Positions 8,363 to 18,959 of a stretch of 64,000 nucleotides of DNA are shown in pieces. A program made the translations under genes and the position numbers. Where the stretch lies: contig BTPG01000004.1 of NCBI GenBank assembly GCA_036245525.1, positions 52,469,960 through 52,533,959 of the forward strand. Reading direction: 5' to 3'. Every line of letters begins with the position of its first letter. The first letter of the stretch is position 1. Under the pieces are notes generated by a model. The model was not told the DNA's origin and made no database searches. It worked only from the letters and a program-made list of their open reading frames with translations. The stretch is from Semisulcospira habei (lineage: Eukaryota; Mollusca; Gastropoda; Semisulcospiridae).

Positions 8363-9145
8363 CCACACGGCCGCATTTTTCTGATTTTGTAGGTACCACT
8401 AAACGACTATTATCCCAGTTCCAGGAGATGGACCGCGTGTAGTGACAGATTATCTGGCACTACCCTTGAATTATCATGGTCGATCCCATCTCCTGCTGTA
8501 GTACGACGGGGCTAAAGTGCTATTTCGCGATTTTGCAGAAGCCGTAAGGTCCCAAATTACAAACCAACATATATTTTCAAAATAAAGTTTGAAATTTTTT
8601 TTAATTGCATTTTTGCCATGTAACGGTGCGGTAACAGTTGTACATTAGATGCCACGACGCTAGTCTGGCACTCGGCTTGAACTATCACGGTCGATTCATC
8701 AGAAAACACACATAAGCTCATAAGATCAACCTTCAGTCGATCCATCTCCCGCTTGTGAAAGCCAGCGCTGAGTGGCTTAGTATGTTTCCATAGACAACAG
8801 CGTTACCTATATAATATCATAAAACATATATCAGAGAATACTGACAAGCAAAGGAAATGCGACATAATCGGTATCATTGGAATTATTCAAATTTTCCGAT
8901 TATTCCGATGTTGTCGCAAATCTTTTGATTGTCAGTATACATCAGTTTCTCTCTTGGCTGCTGTTACATGTAGACCTATATACACAACTCCCCGACCACT
9001 ATTCCATTCCTATCACAATCGATTATACAGCTGAGATAATCGTGATATTATATAGAGGCATTAAATGTTATAGCTGCGCACTGCAGCAACCTCCTAACCC
9101 TAGGGGAAGCAAATCAAACAGTCACCCTGGAAATGCCTTCCACCT
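8363..9145. other. fragments of PAL-2 and PAL-3; no gene
   Basis: At 8427-8495 a PAL-2 copy has lost most of its left arm, leaving TGGCACTACCCTTGAATTAT. A PAL-3 right half (AAGCCGTAAGGTCCCAAATT) lies at about 8539-8570, and a second PAL-2b-like right arm at about 8655-8700 and 8735-8752. The rest is unremarkable AT-rich DNA. Confidence 0.5.
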
Positions 9146-9210
9146 ACAAGAGGCGCAGATTCTCATGCGCCCCTGCATTCGCAGGGGCCCATGAGAATCT
9201 TTGCCTCTTG
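9146..9210. repeat. PAL-1 hairpin, variant centre
   Basis: The arms ACAAGAGGCGCAGATTCTCA and TGAGAATCTTTGCCTCTTG meet at GCCCCTGCATTCGCAGGGGC. The usual CCCCCGC/GCGGGGG is here CCCCTGC/GCAGGGG, changed on both arms. So is ATTCTC/GAGAAT, in place of ATCCTC/GAGGAT. Confidence 0.85.
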
Positions 9211-9254
9211 TCGGGATTTCAATGCTGAAATTCGCTGATATGACGGGCTGTCTG

Positions 9255-9340
9255 TCTAGAGACAGATCGAGCCTACGGGCGCCAAGCTATTCTGGCACCA
9301 CCCTTGAACTATCATGCTCTATCCATGTCTTGCTGTGGTG
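9255..9340. repeat. PAL-2b partial (right arm)
   Basis: Right arm GCCAAGCTATTCTGGCACC, then ACCCTTGAACTATCATG, preceded by GAGCCTACGGGC. The left arm is mostly missing. Confidence 0.7.
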
Positions 9341-9610
9341 TGTCGGGGCTGAAAGCGATAACAAAGACCTCTCTACGATCCTTTTCACAATCCCCAAAGC
9401 ATACACGTTTGTTGTTGTTGTTGCTGCTGTTGTTGTGGTTGTTTGGTTTTTTTGGGGTTTTTTTGTTGTTGTTTTTTTACTGCTCCTGTTACTCTTTGAT
9501 GGAACTCTCCTACGTACAAAGCAGAAGAGAGCATAAAAGGCTTCCATTTTATGACATTCACACTTCTCAAGTTACATCAGCCTTTTCTATATAATATCAT
9601 GTTATTTTAA
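9341..9610. repeat. dispersed repeat R2 copy with TTG/T-rich insert
   Basis: Shares TTTTCACAATCC, ATGGAACTCTCCTACGTACA and the downstream A-rich part with copies at about 11041-11330, 13195-13438 and 45698-45897. A (TTG)n and T-rich low-complexity insert sits in the middle (about 9409-9480). Non-coding, class unknown. Confidence 0.55.
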
Positions 9611-10206
9611 GACCTACTAACAACATTATCAAAGATGATATCGCGAATAATTAAGCCTTTATTACTTGGAGCACGAAGGGGCTCATGCGCATACGAATCG
9701 CCGAAAGAAATAATGTCTCATGGTGCAGTGAGGTCATGAGAGTCTATGGATCTTGCTGACAAATGGCGGGCCCACTTAAAGGTTAAGCGACCCACTCAAG
9801 GCAAACAGGCTTAATAGATCTCGATGTCTCCTTACAACTGCTCTTGGAAAGTCTTCAATTCAATTTTTTTTAATTATCCCTTAAAAGGCAATGAGTTTTA
9901 CACTAATGGTGGACATAAGGGCCAATTTAAATTGTGAAGTCTCAATGTCGTAACATGAAAGACTTTTCTCTCTGTTCCTCCGCTTCGCACGCAAGAGAGT
10001 ACTTCCGTTCAGCTCAAAGGGCTGTCAACCTCTTATATGTTTGCCTGCTCACATAGATTGTGAAAAAGATGGGTAGAAATTTCTTAGTTGCGGCAAGACA
10101 ACATTGAGAACCCGTTGTACCGGCGCATTTTAGCAGTCAGTACCCGCCGTGGAGCAGATCTCCTTCATTGCGTTCAGTGCTGAGAAAACCTGAACACCAC
10201 TCAACT
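9611..10206. other. no gene; trace of PAL-1
   Basis: A much decayed PAL-1 may be present at about 9680-9756 (GGGGCTCATGCGC, GAGTCTATGGATCTTGC). Otherwise no feature recognised. Confidence 0.4.
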
Positions 10207-10272
10207 GCAAGAGGTATAGATCATCATGAGCCCCCGCAGTTGCGGGGGCTCATGAGGATCTATGCCTCTTGC
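10207..10272. repeat. PAL-1 hairpin
   Basis: A near-perfect 66-bp palindrome with arms GCAAGAGGTATAGATCATCA and TGAGGATCTATGCCTCTTGC, centre CCGCAGTTGCGG. Flanking CAACTG and TTTGTGTCCATGTTCCTTGG match those of other PAL-1 units (for example 44191-44384). Confidence 0.9.
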
Positions 10273-10460
10273 TGGAACCACTTTGTGTCCATGTTCCTTG
10301 GACATCAAGGTTTATTTGTGTTGGAATAACGAAGAAACACAGTCCGCGTCAGCTGGCACAGAATGGATTCACTCTTCAGACTGAGTGAGACATTATGGTG
10401 AACGCAACAGCAAGATGGCTTCCGTCTTGAAATCTGCTCTAGAATGAGTCCGGAATTATT

Positions 10461-10529
10461 GTGTGCTGGTCTGCGATTTTGGACCTTACGGCTGTAGGCC
10501 GTAAGGTCCAAGCTCACAGACCAGCACAC
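10461..10529. repeat. PAL-3 hairpin
   Basis: The arms GTGTGCTGGTCTGCGATTTT and CTCACAGACCAGCACAC enclose GGACCTTACGGC and GCCGTAAGGTCC. Good pairing, with a short mismatched block (GCGATTTT against AGCTCAC). Confidence 0.9.
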
Positions 10530-11040
10530 GCGTAGACTGAAATTCTTCGCAAGGTTCCGCAATGTAAATTACTAGTTTTGAGGAAAAAAACCTGGACTGA
10601 CTTCAAAGTGTCTTGTCAGTGGTTTGGAGCCCGTGCAGTCCTTGGCCGTCTCGGCTCCGAACACAGAGATAAATCCCCTGATTTGTTCGAAACAGAGACG
10701 TATGTGTCTGTTCCCAACACCGGAGCACTTATCTTGCTCATTTCCCCCGAAATTTACTCTTTTTTGGCGGCTTTGAAAATCTCCGCTGAAAATAAGGGTC
10801 GTTCCACGGACACAAAGAAATACTCTGTTAATGGGTCACAACATAAAAGTTAAGTGTATCGTCAAAAGTGATATGCTCCAGTGTGGACTGATATTGCTAC
10901 ATTTTGCTGACGCACGGGGTGAACCAAGGGGAATAACTCAGCGCTGGACAGACAAACGATTAGATCCCTGCCCCCTCCTCTCAGGCACCCAATCCCCAGC
11001 CCACAGAAAAATACTTATATAAATAATGAACAAGACAGTC
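10530..11040. other. no gene; short R3 repeat
   Basis: At about 10935-10975 the string AGCGCTGGACAGACAAAC is shared with about 50160-50195 and loosely with 7060-7105, so a short dispersed repeat is present. No coding support. Confidence 0.4.
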
Positions 11041-11330
11041 ATATATATCCCTTTAAACTAAACTTTTCTACTTTTTTAAAGACATGTCTAAACTAGACTT
11101 TTCTACCCGTCTTTTCACAATATATGTGCGTAGGTGCATGTAACAGAGGTTTTCTACTGCCCCCTTTTGTGTACCGGAAGAACTCTTCAACGTACAAAGG
11201 AGAAATTGAAGTCTTTTATTTTACGAAGTTTAAAACTTTCATAAGTTTTGCCTAGCAATATAGTCAGATCTTGTGAGATATACTTAAGAACATTCAGGCA
11301 GGACGTATTGCGAAATATTAACCCCGTATT
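11041..11330. repeat. dispersed repeat R2 copy
   Basis: Contains ACTAGACTTTTCTACCCGTC, TAACAGAGGTTTTCTACTGC and CGTACAAAGGAGAAATTGAA, each with counterparts at 13195-13438 and 45698-45897. No ORF, no terminal repeat recognised. Confidence 0.6.
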
Positions 11331-11587
11331 TCATTGCTCAGAACCCCGGCCATACCTTCCCCTGCAGCCACTGCGGTAGAACCTGCCTGTCTCGGATTGG
11401 CCTCCGCAGCCACGAACAAGCCTGCAGACGTCGTGGGCAACTCCTATAAAATCTTCGTTCGCGAAGTCAAGCCAAGAGATTTCATGGGTAGGTCGATTTC
11501 ATGCACAGTCACTTGATAGTGAATCGGTTCAAAGAGCCGACCGGCTCTGCAAGTCCGATAGCAGGAAAACGGAACAGTTACCGCGCA
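11331..11587. other. no feature recognised
   Basis: Short open frames of 60-85 codons on both strands without motifs. No support for a gene. Confidence 0.3.
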
Positions 11588-11676
11588 TAAGGCCATCGGG
11601 CCGATGTCGGCCGCCGTTGGCCCGGGCAACGGCCGTGCGCGGGCCAACGGCGGCCGATGTCGGCCCGATGGCCTTT
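11588..11676. repeat. PAL-6 GC-rich palindrome
   Basis: Arms AAGGCCATCGGGCCGATGTC and GACATCGGCCGCCGTTGGCC-type complements (right arm ends GGCCCGATGGCCTTTTGC), centre GGGCAACGGCCGTGCGCG. It carries many intact CpG sites. A short direct repeat, AGTTACCGCGCA, lies on both sides (11576-11587 and 11690-11701) and may be a target duplication of about 12 bp. Confidence 0.85.
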
Positions 11677-11849
11677 TGCGCTTTGGGCAGTTACCGCGCA
11701 AAATATAAGGCCAGACTGCACGTAGAGCAGGGGAGGATAAAAGACAGCTCCAAGAGAGATTTCAAGAGACCACCAAATTCAGACAGAAAACAGCCACTCC
11801 CTCCTCTAATGACTTCACTGCCGAGAAGAAAACTGAATACCATCTAACT

Positions 11850-11913
11850 ACAAGAGTCATAGATCCTCATAAGCCCCCGCAGTCGCGGGGGCTCATGAAG
11901 ATCTGTGCCTCTA
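11850..11913. repeat. PAL-1 hairpin
   Basis: Arms CAAGAGTCATAGATCCTCAT and ATGAAGATCTGTGCCTCT, centre CCCGCAGTCGCGGG. The arms carry several mismatches and the right end is cut short (CTACC rather than CTTGC). Confidence 0.8.
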
Positions 11914-12540
11914 CCACTACGTGCCCATGGTGTTTTGGTGGCTGGGGATCTGAGACGATTAATTTACAGAGATTTATGAGCACAGTCTGCGTCCAGGTGT
12001 GAACGGGTTAATCCCTTTGTGCATGCAGCCACCTGTATTGTCAGCAGCACCAGTGACTGCAAGCGCACAGGGGTTAAAGTCTCTCATGAATACTAGCATC
12101 CTGTGACACAGGCACTCACATCCCGACGTAAGAAGATATTTTTCTTTGGAAGAGGGTGTGTGTGTGGGGGGGGGGGGGGGGGGAGTTTCTTGACATGTTA
12201 CTTTACAGGCTACAAAATATCAAAGAACAGCAATATATACAAATATACTAATTTAATATTTTTTTCTCTCCCCAAAGTTGTTTTCTCTGAAAAGATTGGA
12301 CGGGCCAGGAAATACTCTTCCCCCGCTACTTTTGATTTCAGTGGGAAGGGGGGGAGGAGTAACTCCTTCCCCCCCTGGTTCCTACACCTCTGCTCGGACC
12401 ACCTTCTGCAAGTGTGTCCAGCTACCAGGATGTACACAAGACCTTCTGGCCGGCAGCAGTAAACACCTATGAGAAGCTGTCAGTGGAGCAGAAAAGATCA
12501 CTCACTCCGGCGGACGTATTTTTTCACCCACGCTACACAG
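11914..12540. other. no gene; G-runs
   Basis: Includes a G-run of about 18 (12166-12183) and CCCC/GGGG-rich stretches around 12320-12380. The open frames here have no motif. Confidence 0.35.
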
Positions 12541-12611
12541 CACACTGGTTGTCTCCCTCGATTCCCTACCTCGGTACACCGCGGTGGCGATTCGAGGGAG
12601 GCAACCAGTGT
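12541..12611. repeat. PAL-7 palindrome
   Basis: The arms CACACTGGTTGTCTCCCTCG and CGAGGGAGGCAACCAGTGTG enclose CCTCGGTACACCGCGGTGGCG. One mismatch in the outer arm (GTTGTC/GGCAAC). It is the only copy in this window. Confidence 0.85.
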
Positions 12612-12871
12612 GGCAGCGCAACTTGAAAAAAATGAGCACGACCGAGGGAAGGCTAACGAAGACGAGACAGAACATTGGTTCAGGACGGAATGCGCTGCAA
12701 GGTACGACCACTCCGCCGTCTCACCGTCACGTGCCTGTCATTAACCACTTCAGTGTCAGTTGACGCACAGTCTTTCTGCAATCTTCGTTCATTCAAGCCC
12801 CTTCCCCCACGCCCCCCACCCCACCTCACCTCACCCCCCCACCCACCCACCCCCACCCCCCCAAAAAAAAA
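12612..12871. other. no gene; C-rich tract
   Basis: A polypyrimidine/C-rich tract lies at about 12795-12862, ending in poly-A and merging into the TA array. Confidence 0.4.
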
Positions 12872-13015
<144 letters not shown>

Positions 13016-13051
13016 TTAAAGTCCGATGAATATGGATTCGAAGTGGTGGCA

Positions 13052-13117
13052 GCAAGAGGCATCGATCCTCATGAGCCCCCGCATTTGCGGGGGCTCATGA
13101 GGATCGATGCCTCTTGC
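13052..13117. repeat. PAL-1 hairpin, ATCGAT variant
   Basis: A perfect palindrome with GAGGCATCGATCC and GGATCGATGCCTC in the arms and centre CCGCATTTGCGG. Nearly all other copies have CATAGATCC and GGATCTATG, so the A-to-C change is exactly compensated on the other arm. Confidence 0.92.
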
Positions 13118-13194
13118 GGTTGGGTGGTGTTCACATTTTCTCGGCACTGAGCGAGTAAAAAAGCTCACTGAATGAAAGCGATCTGATCCAGGGC

Positions 13195-13438
13195 AGTGCT
13201 TTCATTGTCAAAATTCACCGATGGGACGGATTCTCAATGTTGTCTTGTCTACTAAACTTAGACTTTTCAGCTTTTCTTTCTACAATCCATTTGAGAAAGT
13301 GCTCGTCAGTAACAGAGGTTTGCCACTGACTCTGCTACTGGGGCGAGTTGGTGGAACTCTCCTACTTACAAATGAGAAAAAGAGTAGACAAAACTTCAAT
13401 TGCCTTCACAAGTTCTTGTAAGACATACTAAAAACATT
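13195..13438. repeat. dispersed repeat R2 copy
   Basis: Shares TCTCAATGTTGTCTTG, CAATCCATTTGAGAAAG and TAACAGAGGTTTGCCACTG with the copies near 11041 and 45698. RTE copy 1 is inserted at its right edge. Confidence 0.6.
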
Positions 13439-13449
13439 TAGCCGGAAGA

Positions 13450-16400
13450 CTTACTTACGCCTGTCACCCCTACCCGGGTATAGGCCGTCGACGAGAGACC
13501 TCCAGCAACTCCTGTCCTGTGCTTCTCCTTCGATTCTACTCCAGGTGGTTCCCAGTCTCTTGATGTCTGCTTGGAGGTCTCGACGCCAGGAGTTTCTCGG
13601 CCTACCTCTTTTCCTCTTTCCCTGGGGGTTCCATGACAATGCCTGCCTAGTGATACTGGAAGCTGGCTTTCTCAGACTGTGACCGATCCATCCCCATCTT
13701 CTTCGCCCAATTTCATTCTCTGCTGTTATCTGCTCTGTTCTCTCCCAGAGTCTGACGTTGCTGATCTTCTCTGGCCAGTGGATTTTCAAAATTCTTCTAA
13801 GGCAACTGTTCATGAAGGTCTGTACTCTGTTGACTGTGGTTTTTGTCAATCTCCAAGTCTCTGCTCCATATAGGAGAACTGCTTTTACATTGGAGCTGAA
13901 AATCCGGACTTTGGTGTGTTGTGACAGCTCTCTGGAACTCCACACTTTTTTCAACTGGAGAAAGGCTGCTCTGGCTTTACCGATTCGTGCTCTGACATCT
14001 GCATCAGTGCCGCCTTTTTTTGTCTATGATGCTCCCGAGATAGGTGAAGGACTCCACCTCCTCCAACGGGGTGCCAGCAAGCAAGACTGGTTCTTCCCTG
14101 GTTGCGTTCAGCCTCATTGTCTTTGTTTTCTGTTTGTGAATGGTGAGGCCCACTTGGGACGAGATGTCAGCAAGCCTCTTGGTCTTGTCCTGCATTTGTT
14201 GATGAGTGTGGGACAGTAATGCCAAGTCGTCTGCAAAATCGAGGTCGTCAAGCTGTGCCCATAGTGTCCACTGTATTCCACTTCGTCTGTGCTCTGTGGT
14301 CATCTTCATGACCCAGTCTATGGCCAGTAGAAAGAGGAACGGAGACAGCAGACACCCCTGCCTGACACCAGTTCTAACCTGGATCTCCCTGGTGAACTGC
14401 CCTTCGTGGATCACGCGACATGTCATGCCATCGTAGCTGCTCTTGATCAGGCGGACGAGCTTTGTGGGTACACCGTAGTGTCGTAGGAGTTTCCACAGAG
14501 TCTCTCGGTCCACTCCACACTGTCAAATGCTTTCTCATAATCCACAAAGTTGACGTACAGCGGGGAGCTCCACTCCAGAGACTGTTCCACGATGATGCGG
14601 AGAGTGGCGATCTGGTCTGTACATGATCGGTTCTTCCTGAATCCTGCTTGCTGGTTTCTCAGCTGGGGGTCAACGGAGCTCTTCATTCTCTCCAGGATGA
14701 TCCAGTTGAAGACCTTTCCTGGTACCGACAGCAAGGTGATTCCTCTGTAGTTGGAACACTTGCTGAGGTCGCCTTTCTTGGGAAGCTTGATTAGGTACCC
14801 CTCCTTCCAGTCAGCCGGCATCACCTCCTCTTCCCAGATCTTTCCAAACAGTGGGTACAGCATCTCCACTGTTGTCTCTAGGTCTGCTTTCAGAGACTCC
14901 GCTGGGATGCCATCTGGGCCTGCTGCTTTGCCGTTCTTCAAAAATGCCACTGCTCTTCTGATCTCTTCCCGGCTGGGTCTGTCACAGCTGATGGGTAGGT
15001 CGGTCTCTGCCGGCTGGATGTCTGGGGGGGGTCGGGTGGGCTAGGTCTGTTCAGTAACTCTTCAAAATACTCGGCCCATCTGTCGAGTTGGTCTGCTCTG
15101 TCTGCAATAGGCTTGCCTTCTTTGTCTTTTACTGGTCTTTCTGTATGGCCATAATTGCCTGACAATCTTCTGGTAATGTCATAGAGCCGTTTCATGTTGC
15201 CGCTGCCTGCTGCCTTTTCTGCCTCTGCTGCCAGGCTGTCTGTGTAGGCCCTCTTGTCTGCCCTGATACTCCTCTTCACTTCGCGGTTGGCTTCTGAGTA
15301 TTCCCCCTGTGCCCTTACTTTGGCTGCTCTCGTGCGACTGTTATTGACAACTGCTTTCTTCTGCTTCCTCACTTCTATCTTCTTCAAGGTCTGTGCCGAC
15401 AGCCAGTCCTTGTGATGGTGTTTCCTGAACCCTATAGTGTCTTTGCAGGTTGAGTTCAGCGCCTCTCTAACTGCCTTCCACTGCTGCTCTGTGGTGACCG
15501 CCTCCTCTTCATTTACTAGCTCCTGTAGCGCTTGAAACCGGTTGGACAGCACCAGTTTGAACTCTTCTTTAACTCCAGTTTCTCTCCGGAGGCCTACATT
15601 ATAGCGCTGTCTTCTTGTTGTCTCTGTGCGGCTTTTCTTTAGCTTGAGCTTCATTCTTAAGGTAAGCAGATGGTGGTCGGAGGCGACATCTGCTCCCCTC
15701 CTCACTCAAACATCTTGAAGGGATCTTCTAAATTTCTTGCTAATGCAGATATGGTCTATTTGGTTCTCTGTTGTATGGTCAGGTGAGACCCAAGTTGCTT
15801 TGTGTATCCTTCTGTGTGGGAAGATGCTGCCTCCAATGACGTCGGTTTAGAGCACAAAAGTCTACAAACCTCTCCCCGTTCTCACTCATCTCCGAGCCTA
15901 GTCCCTGTCTCCCCATCACCTCTTCGTATCCGGTGTTGTCCTCCCCTATTTTGGCATTAAAATCGCCCATGACGATGGTGATGTCTCGCTCCGCACATTT
16001 GTCCAAGGCACTCTGGAGTCGGTCGTAGAACTCTTGTTTCTCTTCCTCGTCCCTGTCATTAGTGGGCGCATAACACTGGATGACGTTCAGCTTGAGCTTT
16101 TTTTGGTTCTAAAGGCTTCTGTGATGATTCTTGGCCCAAGAGGCTCCCCTGGTGACAGCATGAATGCTACTCCTTCTGTATGGGGGGCATTCTCCTCTTC
16201 ATGACCTGAATACAGAATCATCTCCCCACTTCAAACAGCCTTTTCTGGCCAGACTGCGTCCATCTGGCTTCACTGATACCTAGCAGGGAAAGGTTGTACT
16301 TTTGCATTTCCGCTGCTATCTGGGCGGCCTTGCCGCTCTGGTACATGGTCTTGACATTCCATGTGCCCATGGTTGTATCCCTGGATAGAGAGAGGCGGCT

Positions 16401-16729
16401 CGGTCCTGTGGCTTCCGAAGACTTCCGGCTTTCACCACAGGACGTCATAAGTCGTCTGGTAGAAGAACCTTCCTCCTCCAGGAAAGGAATTACTGTTAGT
16501 CTTTTCGTCGGCGTTTTTGTAGCTATTTCCTTTTTTGCAGGGTGGGGAAGCTACCCCCACCCCCAACCCCCTTACTAGGAGGACCAGGGGTTTTCTGTCA
16601 GTGTCACCTTCCCTTAGACCATGTTGGTTCACGGCACCTTATTTCATTCGGTGCACCCCTCTCACGAGGGACCCCCTATCCACCACTCAGGGGACGCGCC
16701 TCAACGCCATATGGTCCCAGCGCGAGGCT
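13450..16729 (-). mobile_element. RTE-like LINE, full-length copy 1
   Basis: A minus-strand non-LTR element of about 3.28 kb, flanked by the 11-bp target duplication TAGCCGGAAGA (13439-13449 and 16730-16740). The 3' end (left) reads as CGTAAGTAAG, a short TAAG-type tail, with no poly-A. The 5' end (right) begins CTCGCGCTGGGACC on the minus strand. The same ends occur in copies 2 (26227-29525) and 3 (55885-59173). It encodes an apurinic-type endonuclease followed by RT and a C-terminal domain. The assignment to the RTE group rests on the endonuclease (MGTWNVKTM, YAPTND, MGDFNAKIG) and the short-repeat tail; a related clade is possible. Confidence 0.93.
13451..16448 (-). pseudogene. endonuclease-RT polyprotein, copy 1 (broken)
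   Basis: Read on the minus strand, the ~1000-aa frame is broken into six pieces. These are the endonuclease start (16218-16448, MGTWNVKTM), a second endonuclease piece (15779-16006, VMGDFNAKIG), the linker (14938-15705), RT start (14447-14950, GPDGIPAE, QAGFRKNRSCTDQI), RT palm (14004-14513, GVRQGCLLSPF, DFADDLALLS) and the C-terminal part (13451-13954). Breaks include a deletion around 16085-16150 and 1-nt length changes in G and T runs (near 15027 and 14017). The RT catalytic FADD is intact, but the protein cannot be made in one piece. Confidence 0.9.
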
Positions 16730-16754
16730 AGCCGGAAGAAGTTACCGCAAACTA

Positions 16755-16955
16755 TTAACTCATTCAGCACGACGGCCGTATTTCCCAAATTTTGGAGGCG
16801 TCATCTAATGACTATGCACCAGTTGCAGGAGATGGATCGACCATGATAATTCAAGGGCAGTGCCAGATTAGCTTGGCGCCGACATCTGGCATTACCCTTG
16901 AATTATCATGGTCGACCCATCTCCTGCTGTAGTGCGTCAGAGCTGAATGGGTTAA
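16755..16955. mobile_element. TTAA-ended PAL-2 MITE
   Basis: Starts TTAACTCATTCAGCACG and ends GCTGAATGGGTTAA. The internal palindrome 16826-16925 has good arms but a shortened centre: the right side lacks GCGCCAAGCTAAT, leaving GACATCTGGC. Confidence 0.9.
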
Positions 16956-17583
16956 GCCTTCGTTGCCTGGAGGATGTCGCTTTAAACGACAACTAACCAT
17001 GCACACATTTATGTCCCATACAAAATACTTAAAACAACTATCTGGACCAATGAATTACTGATTGGGATGTTGATCATGTCAAGTTTTACGAGGCAGAGAT
17101 ATAAACTACAAAAAAGCTCAGAGCTGTAAAAACAGTTTATGCAGATTTTCCGATGCATATAAAAAAGTTAGAAAATTAAGATAGCGTTTTGACGAAAATC
17201 TGAGGTTATTGCATTTTTACATCTTTTTGCAGAACCACCCTGTCGCGTGCACCATGCATCTACATAGACTTTGAAGAGCCTCCTTGAGGAAGAGATACAT
17301 AGGGAATAACAGTGGATCTATATCTGGCCCAATATACAGTCCTGTTCGCATGTACATCACCGTTTCTCGTCCGCAAGGGGTTTGATCTAGGTGAAAGTTA
17401 ATGACATGTATTAAGTGTCCTCACATAAATTCTATTTTTTGAATGACGACATGCAAAAAGGAAAAGAGTCAATCTGTGAAGAAATGAAATTAGGGACCAG
17501 AAACTATAACTTTTAACTCACTGGGAACCTTTGGCAGCGTCCGGGACAGCGCGACGCCATCGAAAATTCCCGTGAGAGTACAT
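16956..17583. other. no feature recognised
   Basis: AT-rich single-copy-looking sequence. No ORF with motif, no repeat recognised. Confidence 0.35.
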
Positions 17584-17807
17584 TTAACCCTTCTGTTGCC
17601 AGTGCTCCCGAATTTCGCATCAGAAACGACTGAATACTGACGGAGATTCGCGTCAAGACCACAGACGTGAAGATGACAAAACTAGGCATGAGGAACACAG
17701 GACCAATAAGAGACATAACCCCTCAAGAGCCCCCGCGACTGCGGGGGCTCATGAGGGGTTATGTCTCTTGCGTAGCGTCCGTCCTGCCCCGGCAGTTAAG
17801 ATGTTAA
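17584..17807. mobile_element. TTAA-ended PAL-1 MITE
   Basis: Starts TTAACCCTTCTGTTGCCAG and ends GGCAGTTAAGATGTTAA, an imperfect inverted end. The hairpin 17706-17771 has arms AAGAGACATAACCCCTCA and TGAGGGGTTATGTCTCTTG, differing from the family form (ATAGATCC) at the same positions on both sides. One mismatch (AAGAGC against CTCATG). Confidence 0.9.
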
Positions 17808-18033
17808 TGTCAAAACAAGATGTCGACTTTGAAAGCCTTCGTCAATTAAAGGCAGGAAGCTGAAGTGCCTGTGGTCCGAATGGTCGGCAGTTTTTCATCT
17901 TCACTCCGCGTGGATTTGAACTCCGCATCGCGCGTTCCGCAATCTGTCCGCTGTAACTTGCATTGTACACTTTGCTCTGTTCACCCCTTCGCGGCCACAA
18001 AAAAAAAAAAACAACACTGGAACACAACCCTGC

Positions 18034-18104
18034 TGCAAGAGACTGACATAGATCCTCACGGCCTTGCGCGATCGCGGGGGCCCGTGCGGATCTATGTCTC
18101 TTGC
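18034..18104. repeat. PAL-1 hairpin, degenerate centre
   Basis: Arms GCAAGAGACTGACATAGATC and GATCTATGTCTCTTGC; the left arm has a small insertion (TGAC). The centre GCCTTGCGCGATCGCGGGGGC has lost part of its symmetry. Confidence 0.75.
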
Positions 18105-18278
18105 TGAGACCAGTTTGCATCTACGTTCCTCCTCTTGACGATCTATGCTTCTTGCAGCTGAGTGGCGTAGACTCTTTCACGGCAATGAAGGGGGTTAAAA
18201 ATGTTTCCGCTCGAAGCCTGCGGAATTGTTCATTCGCGCTGCCGCCTTGTGAACGGTTGGTGCCACAAAAGCACAGCG

Positions 18279-18485
18279 TAACTCATTCAACCCCAACACA
18301 CCACATCAAGACACGGATCGAGCGTGATAGTTCAAGGGTGGTGCCAGAATAGCTTTGCGCCCATAGGCGCCAAGCTATTCTGGCACCACCCTTGAACTAT
18401 CACGCTCGATCTATCTCTAGCATTGTGATATTAAGAGGGCAACTTAAAAATTTGAGGATTTTGGTCATGAGGTAGAATGTGTTAA
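18279..18485. mobile_element. PAL-2b MITE
   Basis: Starts GTAACTCATTCAACCCC, one base away from TTAA, and ends GGTAGAATGTGTTAA. The palindrome 18313-18417 is of the 2b form (CAAGGGTGGTGCCAGAATAG), centre CGCCCATAGGCGC. The flanks are GATCGAGCGTGATAG and CTATCACGCTCGATC, where most copies have GACCATGATAG and its complement; both arms changed together. Confidence 0.9.
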
Positions 18486-18503
18486 TGGTACTGCGATATT
18501 TAC

Positions 18504-18795
18504 AGAGACCGAAATAGCTCAGGCGGTTAAACGTCGGAGCTGGAGAGCGAAGGGAATCGCCGGGTCGTGGGTTCGAATCCCGTCCCGGCCCCGGTAGCTG
18601 GACTCACAATCCAGGGGGAAAAAACGGATTTGTTCAATAGCATGTCCGTTGAAAGGTCCTGGTAAATCAAAGTGGCACAGTTGCAGTGCGCCTGAGTTGA
18701 TCACTCCATAACCTGTCCCCCATAACCCGCCCTTTAGGGCCGTCCATGATCACCTCGGTGCTGTGGACGTTAAACCCGAACTAACCAACCAACCA
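18504..18795 (+). mobile_element. tRNA-derived SINE (SINE-2), full length
   Basis: A 292-bp element with a 12-bp target duplication TGCGATATTTAC on both sides (18492-18503 and 18796-18807). The pol III A box is TAGCTCAGGCGG (18515-18526) and the B box GGTTCGAATCC (18570-18580). The tail reads GGACGTTAAACCC and then (AACC)n. The head resembles a tRNA but the acceptor stem is not restored, so it is not a tRNA gene. Intact boxes and a clean duplication suggest recent insertion. Confidence 0.93.
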
Positions 18796-18959
18796 TGCGA
18801 TATTTACTCTCTTGCCCGCCTCTCCACTCCCGCCATTGCGGCAACGCCATTATTGGCTGTGTTATACGATGCAGGTTTCGCCAGTGGTTGTTGTCGCCGC
18901 CAGGGTCCGATCCGCAGTGAGTTTATTTTAAAGAGAAAAGTCGAGGGCTCCGAGACTTT

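Noticed and set aside
18505..18590. tRNA gene
   Set aside because: A and B boxes are intact, but the acceptor arm does not close, and a SINE body, AACC tail and 12-bp target duplication follow.
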